Assembly (NCBI GenBank): GCA_030754315.1
Contig: JASMAO010000224.1
Coordinates: forward strand, 1 to 5,661
Reading direction: 5' to 3'
From: SAR202 cluster bacterium
Lineage (GTDB): Bacteria > Chloroflexota > Dehalococcoidia > Lucifugimonadales > JASMAO01
Length of the DNA: 5,661 nucleotides
The notes below the pieces were generated by a model. The model saw only the letters and a program-made list of their open reading frames with translations. It was not told the origin of the DNA and did not search any database. Each line of letters begins with the position of its first letter. Position 1 is the first letter of the stretch. A program made the translations under genes and the position numbers. This document shows, one piece after another, positions 1 through 4,404 of this stretch.

Positions 1-1
1 T

Positions 2-16
2 GTCGGGGGTATCTGA
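2..16 (+). CDS. C-terminal end of an upstream gene, possibly a GlcE/GlcD-like FAD subunit (partial)
   Basis: Only the last codons are present, reading Val-Gly-Gly-Ile-stop. The TGA stop at 14-16 shares its A with the ATG of the following glcF gene (TGATG), a typical sign of translational coupling within an operon. In glycolate oxidase operons the gene just before glcF is usually glcE or a glcD/glcE-type FAD-binding oxidase, and such proteins often end in a short tail of this kind. The assignment rests on position and four residues only. The reading frame could also be a chance open stretch. Confidence 0.35.
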   Translation, partial: VGGI

Positions 17-1299
17 TGATCTATGCTGCACCCGGAACACAATCTTCTCCATTCAAGGGTCCCGACGCGCCTAGTGAGGACGACCTTTACAAGTGTGTCC
101 ATTGCGGGTTCTGCCTGCAAGCCTGTCCAACATATATCCAAACTGGTTTGGAAACAGAATCCCCCCGTGGTCGTATCGCCCTGATGAAAGCAACGAACGA
201 GGGGAGACTTCAGTTAACCGAAACCGTTGTAAATCACTGGGATCTTTGTATTCAATGTCGTGCGTGTGAGACCGCATGCCCCTCAGGAGTACCTTACGGA
301 AAATTAATCGAAGGAACGATGGCCCAAGTAAGACATAAAAAGACCCAGAGACTGGTAAAGAGGATAATTTCAAACCTGCTTTTGAAATGGCTTCTACCCC
401 ATCAAAACAGGCTTGGTGTTCTAATCTCCCTTCTCAGACTCTACCAGCGATTCGGTGTTGAAAATCTGGTTAGAAAAACAAAGATATTACGTATCTTTTC
501 AAAAACGATCGTAGAACTAGAACAATCCATGCCGAGGCTAACGGGAAGCTACTTTAAAGCACGGGGGCAGGTGATTCCAGCTACGGGAGAAAAGCGAGCC
601 CGTGTTGCACTATTATCTGGCTGCGTTATGCCGTTAGTTCACGGTCCACAGATGGAATCGGTGGTGCGGGTGTTAACACGCAACGGATGCGAAATCGTAG
701 TCAGCTCAGGGCAGACCTGCTGCGGGGCAATTAATACTCACGCCGGCGACCTAGAAACGGCCCGAAAAATGGCTCGACGTAACATCGATGTTTTCAATGC
801 TGATGATGTGGACGCTGTAGTCAACGCATCAGCGGGGTGTGGAACTAGGATGAAGGAATATCCACACCTGCTCAAAAACGATCCGGGTTATTCAAAAAAA
901 GCCAAGCAATTTAGTCTGAAGGTCAAAGATATACACGAGTTCTTGGTGGAGTTACCGTTCATACCACCAACTGGTAAATTGAACCAGTTGATCACATACC
1001 AAGATTCTTGCCACCTCTCACACTCACAGAGCATCACGGAGGCACCACGGATAATCCTACGGTCAATTCCAGGCCTTGAGCTATCTGAGATGGAAAACTC
1101 TACCAACTGCTGCGGTGCCGGCGGCACCTACGCCATTACTCAACACGAGATGTCACTCAGGCTATTGGATTCGAAAATGGAAGACGCAACGGGCACCGGC
1201 GCCGAGACGATCGCTACAGCTAACCCCGGATGCGTGATACAACTCCAGTATGGTACGCGCCGGACTGGCTTGAACGCTGATGTTCGATACGTCGTCTAA
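16..1299 (+). CDS. glcF: Glycolate oxidase iron-sulfur subunit GlcF
   Basis: This 427-residue protein is a ferredoxin-like electron-transfer subunit that, with the FAD subunits GlcD and GlcE, oxidises glycolate to glyoxylate and passes electrons toward the membrane quinone pool. Two 4Fe-4S motifs lie near the N-terminus: C27-C30-C33-C37 (CVHCGFCLQACP) and C78-C81-C84-C88 (CIQCRACETACP), the latter followed by SGVPYG. Two cysteine-rich CCG domains follow, with C203, the CCG at 235-237 and C275 in the first, and C332, the CCG at 365-367 and C406 in the second. The stretch DSCHLSHSQ (330-338) and the ending NPGCVIQLQ are typical of GlcF. Length is close to the usual roughly 410-430 residues. The ATG at 16 is chosen because it overlaps the preceding stop and has a G-rich site (5-9) six bases upstream. 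No signal peptide or membrane helix is evident. Related LutA, GlpC or heterodisulfide-reductase-like proteins are less likely, given two 4Fe-4S motifs plus two CCG domains in one chain of this length. Confidence 0.88.
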   Translation: MIYAAPGTQSSPFKGPDAPSEDDLYKCVHCGFCLQACPTYIQTGLETESPRGRIALMKATNEGRLQLTETVVNHWDLCIQCRACETACPSGVPYGKLIEGTMAQVRHKKTQRLVKRIISNLLLKWLLPHQNRLGVLISLLRLYQRFGVENLVRKTKILRIFSKTIVELEQSMPRLTGSYFKARGQVIPATGEKRARVALLSGCVMPLVHGPQMESVVRVLTRNGCEIVVSSGQTCCGAINTHAGDLETARKMARRNIDVFNADDVDAVVNASAGCGTRMKEYPHLLKNDPGYSKKAKQFSLKVKDIHEFLVELPFIPPTGKLNQLITYQDSCHLSHSQSITEAPRIILRSIPGLELSEMENSTNCCGAGGTYAITQHEMSLRLLDSKMEDATGTGAETIATANPGCVIQLQYGTRRTGLNADVRYVV

Positions 1300-1380
1300 C
1301 TAATAGATCAATCATACAAAACCAGTTCAGGATAACCTAGTTAGATACCGCATACGATATCGCCATCAATAATGAGGGGT

Positions 1381-2466
1381 TTATACACTGCCGGTGTGTC
1401 CGCGTTGGCGCAAGACATGATCTACAAGAACTAACGCGATCATCCCTTCAACAATAGGAACGGCCCTTGGCAACACGCACGGGTCATGGCGGCCGCGGCC
1501 TTTGATGGTAACCGCACGGCCCTCGGAATTCACTGTTTCCTGCTCCTTCATTATCGTTGCTGGAGGTTTGAAAGCTGCTCTGACTATGACACTCTCACCA
1601 TTTGAGATACCGCCTTGAATACCTCCTGAACGGTTCGTTCTGGTTCGAATACGGCCTTTTTCAGAGTAGAAAGAATCATTATGCTCGTAGCCAGTCATTA
1701 TCAGACCGCCGAACCCTGATCCCACTTCGAAGCCTTTACATGCAGGGATAGATAGTAGGGCACTTGCAAGATCTGCATCCAGTTTCTCAAAGACAGGTTC
1801 CCCCAGTCCTGAAGGCACATTTCGAGCCACGGCTTCCACAACACCCCCGAGTGAATCACCGTCCTTCCGGGCCTCTTTAATGCGATTGATCATACGTTCA
1901 GCCATGTCTGGGTCCGGACACCGAACAATGTTGGACTCCACATCCGCTACCGAAATGGTCTCCGGGTCGATATCCGCGACCAATCTCCATACCTGCTTTA
2001 CATACGCAATGATCTCAACACCTAACTCTTGGGCCAAGAATTTCTTGGCTATTGCGCCTGCGGCTACACGTCCAATAGTCTCCCTGGCACTCGAACGACC
2101 TCCACCCTTCCAGTTGCGTATACCGTACTTCGCTTGATACGTGAAATCGGCGTGAGATGGGCGGAAAATATCCCTCATATGCTCGTAGTCCTTGGATCGA
2201 GCATCCTCATTCCAGACTCCGATCAAAATGGGTGTGCCCAGCGTCTTGCCATCAAAAACACCCGACAGTATCTCAGCCTTATCTCCTTCTTTACGTTGAG
2301 TTGAAATTTCACTCTGACCAGGTCGGCGCCTGTCAAGGTCATATTGTATTTCTGCCTCAGTGATCTCAAGAAGTGGAGGGCATCCGTCTACCACGACCCC
2401 AATAGCATCGCCGTGGGATTCACCCCAAGTCGTAACTTTAAACATCCGTCCTAATGTATTACCCAT
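1381..2466 (-). CDS. aroC: Chorismate synthase
   Basis: AroC converts 5-enolpyruvylshikimate-3-phosphate to chorismate, the seventh step of the shikimate pathway, in the cytoplasm and using reduced FMN. The 361-residue length is normal and all family blocks are present: TTWGESHG at 12-19 with the conserved His18, DRRRPGQ at 45-51, RPSHADFTYQAKYGIRNW at 102-119 with His105, GGGRSSARET at 121-130, GFEVGSGFGG at 245-254, TRTNRSGGIQGGISNG at 275-290, and GRHDPCVLPRAVP at 325-337 with the conserved Asp328. The N-terminus MGNTLGRMF is the usual family start, and an in-frame stop lies only seven codons upstream, which fixes ATG 2466. Only a weak GGA-type ribosome site lies directly before it. The gene is convergent with glcF and divergent from the MFS gene, so it is probably transcribed alone, from within the long intergenic region. 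Whether it has its own flavin reductase activity cannot be read from sequence. Confidence 0.97.
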   Translation of the reverse strand: MGNTLGRMFKVTTWGESHGDAIGVVVDGCPPLLEITEAEIQYDLDRRRPGQSEISTQRKEGDKAEILSGVFDGKTLGTPILIGVWNEDARSKDYEHMRDIFRPSHADFTYQAKYGIRNWKGGGRSSARETIGRVAAGAIAKKFLAQELGVEIIAYVKQVWRLVADIDPETISVADVESNIVRCPDPDMAERMINRIKEARKDGDSLGGVVEAVARNVPSGLGEPVFEKLDADLASALLSIPACKGFEVGSGFGGLIMTGYEHNDSFYSEKGRIRTRTNRSGGIQGGISNGESVIVRAAFKPPATIMKEQETVNSEGRAVTIKGRGRHDPCVLPRAVPIVEGMIALVLVDHVLRQRGHTGSV

Positions 2467-2479
2467 TGATCCAGACCAA

Positions 2480-2499
2480 TTAAAACCTCATGGCCTCCT
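2480..2499 (-). promoter_or_regulatory. Perfect Shine-Dalgarno AGGAGG with a four-codon mini-ORF in the aroC leader
   Basis: On the minus strand AGGAGG (2499-2494) is followed after two bases by ATG AGG TTT TAA (2491-2480). The aroC ATG lies 27 bases beyond the AGGAGG, too far for a normal ribosome site, while two bases is too close for efficient initiation at the mini-ORF. It could be a ribosome standby site, a minimal leader ORF, or chance. The aroC frame is closed by a stop between the motif and its ATG, so a longer aroC N-terminus is not available. Confidence 0.3.
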
Positions 2500-2575
2500 A
2501 CAAAAAAACTACTTAATTCCTCATATGCTATCACCCATCTAAACAGCATGGTAACATTGGACGCAATATCACATC

Positions 2576-2653
2576 GGGTCCGGGCTTAACACCTGCGAGC
2601 ACCTTCCGCTTCGGCAGATGAGTGTCGCTCGTAGCCCGGGCCCTTATTTTTTT
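2576..2653 (+). terminator. G+C-rich hairpin followed by a T-run: intrinsic terminator or 3' end of a small RNA
   Basis: Arms 2576-2586 (GGGTCCGGGCT) and 2633-2643 (AGCCCGGGCCC) form 11 consecutive pairs with a single G-T wobble. They are followed at once by TTATTTTTTT (2644-2653), the arrangement of a Rho-independent terminator read on the plus strand. Inside, 2590-2600 can pair with 2608-2620 (CACCTGC with GCAGATG, one mismatch, then GAGC with GCTT), giving a branched or extended hairpin of about 68 bases. This is larger than a standard terminator stem. No plus-strand protein gene precedes it, so it may end a small RNA beginning somewhere in 2470-2575. I do not recognise an SRP RNA, tRNA, tmRNA or known riboswitch core in it. 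Confidence 0.5.
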
Positions 2654-2659
2654 AAGCTT

Positions 2660-2685
2660 CAGTTGTCCATCGTGCATTACAACTG
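2660..2685. repeat. 7-base perfect inverted repeat CAGTTGT / ACAACTG
   Basis: CAGTTGT at 2660-2666 and ACAACTG at 2679-2685 are exact reverse complements separated by 12 bases. It lies directly after the T-run of the G+C-rich hairpin. It could be a weak RNA hairpin or a dyad operator half-site pair; nothing else identifies it. Confidence 0.4.
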
Positions 2686-2757
2686 CACCTAGCAAAATCA
2701 ACCTTCCTTTCCAACACATCCACCCCAAAAACACCTAAATACGACCCCACATGTTCT

Positions 2758-2773
2758 ACAGATGTCTATCTGT
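2758..2773. repeat. 6-base inverted repeat with a 4-base loop
   Basis: ACAGAT (2758-2763) and ATCTGT (2768-2773) are exact reverse complements around GTCT. It makes a compact hairpin in either strand. There is no T-run after it, so it is not a terminator. Confidence 0.4.
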
Positions 2774-2783
2774 CGATACTCTC

Positions 2784-2801
2784 CGTTCCGGTCGTTCCGG
2801 A
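2784..2801. repeat. 9-base tandem duplication CGTTCCGGT/CGTTCCGGA with internal dyad
   Basis: Two adjacent 9-base units differ only in the last base. The second half also contains TCCGG-TCGTT-CCGGA (2787-2801), a 5-base stem with a 5-base loop. An overlapping alternative stem pairs GGACT (2799-2803) with AGTCC (2811-2815). The mixture of direct and inverted symmetry is compatible with a protein-binding site or a small switching hairpin, but could be chance. Confidence 0.4.
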
Positions 2802-2873
2802 CTTTCCTACAGTCCAATCAAGTTGAAATTAGTATCATCCAACCTAGCATTTTTTTGGCATTTATGGGATTCT

Positions 2874-2887
2874 TAATTCATGAATTA
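2874..2887. promoter_or_regulatory. 14-base perfect palindrome, candidate operator
   Basis: TAATTCATGAATTA is its own reverse complement over all 14 bases. Uninterrupted palindromes of this size in a divergent intergenic region are typical of binding sites for dimeric regulators. It lies 147 bases before the MFS start and over 400 bases from aroC, so the MFS gene would be the more likely target. No regulator gene is seen in the window, and the A+T-rich composition raises the odds of chance. Confidence 0.35.
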
Positions 2888-2894
2888 TCGTTCT

Positions 2895-2911
2895 GCATGG
2901 CGACGACATGC
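2895..2911. repeat. 5-base inverted repeat GCATG / CATGC
   Basis: GCATG (2895-2899) and CATGC (2907-2911) flank a 7-base spacer, eight bases after the 14-base palindrome. It is short and weak evidence alone, noted because it sits beside the palindrome. Confidence 0.25.
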
Positions 2912-2992
2912 CTTGCCCGTTAACAAAAAACTCCTTTGTGCCTTGGGCCGTTTATTTCTGTCTCGAATAGATCCGACGGGAAACAGTCCGAG

Positions 2993-2998
2993 TACAAT
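2993..2998 (+). promoter_or_regulatory. Possible -10 box (TACAAT) of the MFS gene
   Basis: TACAAT matches five of six bases of the sigma-70 -10 consensus and would give a leader of about 30 bases before the TTG start. No good -35 hexamer is found at the usual 16-18 base spacing, so the call is weak. Confidence 0.25.
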
Positions 2999-3020
2999 GT
3001 TTCTCCAATCTACAACCCTC

Positions 3021-3026
3021 GGATGG
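3021..3026 (+). promoter_or_regulatory. Ribosome binding site supporting the TTG start
   Basis: GGATGG lies eight bases before TTG 3035, normal spacing for a Shine-Dalgarno-like site. An in-frame TAG at 3029-3031 lies between this site and the TTG, so no earlier start in this frame is possible. Confidence 0.45.
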
Positions 3027-3034
3027 ACTAGACG

Positions 3035-4246
3035 TTGTTAGGCCTCGAGCGGATATTCAGTTCTCTGGCCATCCGAGATTTTCGGCGATTCTGGATCTGC
3101 ATCATCTTCATGATGGGATCGATACAGATGCTCGGGATTGCGCAAGGTTTCTTAGCCTATGAACTAACCGGCTCCAATAAAATCCTCGGAATATTAAGTG
3201 CCTCAAGTGCTTTCCCTATGCTCCTGTTTTCTCCCATAGGAGGAGCAATCGCAGACCGGGTCGAACGCCGCAAAATACTCCAGCTAGGTCAAGCAATTTC
3301 TGCATGCATGACTTTGGGTATGGGTCTTCTTGTGTTGACGGGAACAGTTACTTGGTACTATTTAATCGGTGTGGGATTTATACAGACTTCGCTGTGGGCA
3401 TTCATTGCGCCAGCACGCCAATCGTTGGTTCCGATGTTGGTCCCAAAGGAACTGCTCAGCAACGCCATGGGAATCTCCGGCGCAGGAATGAGTCTCGGAG
3501 GACTCGTAGCGCCGGCCCTTGGAGGGATGATTTACTCAATACTAGGTCCCGCGGGTGTGTATTTAACCATCTCTGCAATAGGGTTCGGGGCCCTTACCAT
3601 CATAACTTCACTTCCCTCAATTCCGGGCAAACCAATCGCCGAGAGGAAGCCAATCTTTGGAGAAATCAGGGCAGGTATAGTTTACGTTTACGGCAACAAG
3701 GTCGTCCGAACTCTCTTATTTAGCATTCTATCCATATCAATGCTCAGTGCGCCTCTGTTCGCATTGATGCCTGCTTTGATCGTAGATGCGTACGGGCGTG
3801 AATCTGCAGCATTCGGAATCATGATCAGCATCGGCGGAATAGGCTCGCTTTTAGGAGCGCTATCCATAGCTTACCTGGGAATCTGGAGACGTGGTCTGCT
3901 CTATCTAACCTGCGGATTAGTCTGTGCTATCACTATGCTGGCTATCTCCGCATCCCCTTGGTTTTATCTGTCAGTCGCAGCAATGATGTTCATGGGCCTT
4001 GGTAGCGGCACAGAGTGGTCTCTAAAACAGGCAATAGGAATGGGCAACACCGCCGACGCATACAGAGGACGCGTTATGAGCATCTTCATGTTGGCGTATG
4101 GGCTTACTCCGTTGAGTACCCTCCCAGCAGGAGTAATAGCCGACATTATCGGTACCCAAACGACAGTCGGGATCTTTGGAGGTTTATTACTAATCATTGC
4201 CGTTTGTCTACTCGCAACCCAGAAACAATTCCGTCAACTGCAGTGA
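3035..4246 (+). CDS. MFS transporter of the MFS_3 / EntS-like efflux type
   Basis: This 403-residue integral membrane protein is rich in hydrophobic, glycine-containing segments consistent with about 12 helices, the normal size for a 12-helix MFS carrier. The N-terminal SLAIRDFRRFW (10-20) just before the first helix, the motif-A-like GGAIADRVERRKIL (69-82) between helices 2 and 3, and the RGRVMSIFMLAYGLTPLS stretch (344-361) are typical of the MFS_3 group, which includes the enterobactin exporter EntS and macrolide-efflux-like proteins. Transport is presumably proton-driven export; the substrate cannot be told. TTG 3035 is the only start that keeps the family N-terminus, since a stop lies just upstream and the next ATG (residue 26) falls inside helix 1. 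The gene is divergent from aroC and followed by fhs after 158 bases. No siderophore or antibiotic genes accompany it, so its role is open. Confidence 0.87.
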   Translation: MLGLERIFSSLAIRDFRRFWICIIFMMGSIQMLGIAQGFLAYELTGSNKILGILSASSAFPMLLFSPIGGAIADRVERRKILQLGQAISACMTLGMGLLVLTGTVTWYYLIGVGFIQTSLWAFIAPARQSLVPMLVPKELLSNAMGISGAGMSLGGLVAPALGGMIYSILGPAGVYLTISAIGFGALTIITSLPSIPGKPIAERKPIFGEIRAGIVYVYGNKVVRTLLFSILSISMLSAPLFALMPALIVDAYGRESAAFGIMISIGGIGSLLGALSIAYLGIWRRGLLYLTCGLVCAITMLAISASPWFYLSVAAMMFMGLGSGTEWSLKQAIGMGNTADAYRGRVMSIFMLAYGLTPLSTLPAGVIADIIGTQTTVGIFGGLLLIIAVCLLATQKQFRQLQ

Positions 4247-4346
4247 ACTGAAGTGGGTAACAATTCATGGCCCATTACAACTGCAAACCCAATAATCAGA
4301 TTCTCCCAAATCAAGAGGTACCGTGTGAAGGCCCAGGCGCCAACGC

Positions 4347-4352
4347 TATGAT
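4347..4352 (+). promoter_or_regulatory. Possible -10 box (TATGAT) of fhs
   Basis: TATGAT matches five of six consensus -10 bases, and transcription from it would start about 45 bases before the fhs ATG. No convincing -35 element is seen at normal spacing. The preceding 4247-4346 stretch shows no strong terminator for the MFS gene, so cotranscription of the two genes remains possible. Confidence 0.25.
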
Positions 4353-4393
4353 AAAATTCAGCTCGTCTTATACCAACACATAACGACTACCCC

Positions 4394-4397
4394 GGAG
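4394..4397 (+). promoter_or_regulatory. Ribosome binding site of fhs
   Basis: GGAG lies seven bases before ATG 4405. The overlapping in-frame GTG at 4402 would be only four bases away, so the ATG is the better start. Confidence 0.6.
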
Positions 4398-4404
4398 AAA
4401 AGTG

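Larger units (their letters stand above)
2467..3034. other. 568-base gene-free divergent intergenic region with multiple inverted repeats
   Basis: No convincing protein gene is seen on either strand. The region must contain the promoters of the divergent aroC and MFS genes. It holds a G+C-rich hairpin with a T-run, a perfect AGGAGG motif before aroC, several short inverted repeats, one 9-base tandem duplication and a 14-base palindrome, each listed separately. It is much longer than the other gaps in the window (81 and 158 bases). A 67-codon open frame on the minus strand (2531-2734) crosses the hairpin and is not called as a gene. Confidence 0.7.

Noticed and set aside
1300..1380. Bidirectional terminator between the convergent glcF and aroC.
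   Set aside because: Only an 8-base CGATATCG palindrome (1355-1362) is visible; no G+C-rich stem with a T-run on either strand.
1630..1655. GGTTCGAAT-like string resembling a tRNA T-arm.
   Set aside because: It lies inside aroC, encoding the conserved TRTNRS block, and no acceptor or anticodon arms surround it.
1880..2363. Overlapping plus-strand open frames opposite aroC.
   Set aside because: They are antisense shadows of the strongly conserved chorismate synthase and lack family resemblance.
2576..2650. Hairpin region considered as SRP RNA, tRNA or part of RNase P RNA.
   Set aside because: The SRP GGUCAGG/GGAAGG/AGCAGC core, a tRNA T-arm and the RNase P conserved blocks are absent. A minus-strand GGAAAGTCCGG near 2798-2808 resembles RNase P P4, but no matching 3' partner or other conserved block is found.
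2531..2734. 67-codon minus-strand open frame upstream of aroC whose first residues contain Phe and two Trp, considered as an aromatic leader peptide for attenuation.
   Set aside because: It needs a GTG start, is far longer than usual leader peptides, runs straight through the G+C-rich hairpin, and the T-run after that hairpin is on the opposite strand. No regulatory Trp or Phe run lies near a minus-strand terminator. It resembles no protein family I know.
3304..3723. 139-codon plus-strand frame inside the MFS gene.
   Set aside because: It lies in another frame of the transporter gene, which has consistent hydrophobic segments and MFS motifs.
4247..4300. Possible terminator after the MFS gene (TGGGT pairing with GCCCA around 4255-4276).
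   Set aside because: The stem is only five bases with an 11-base loop and has no T-run after it.
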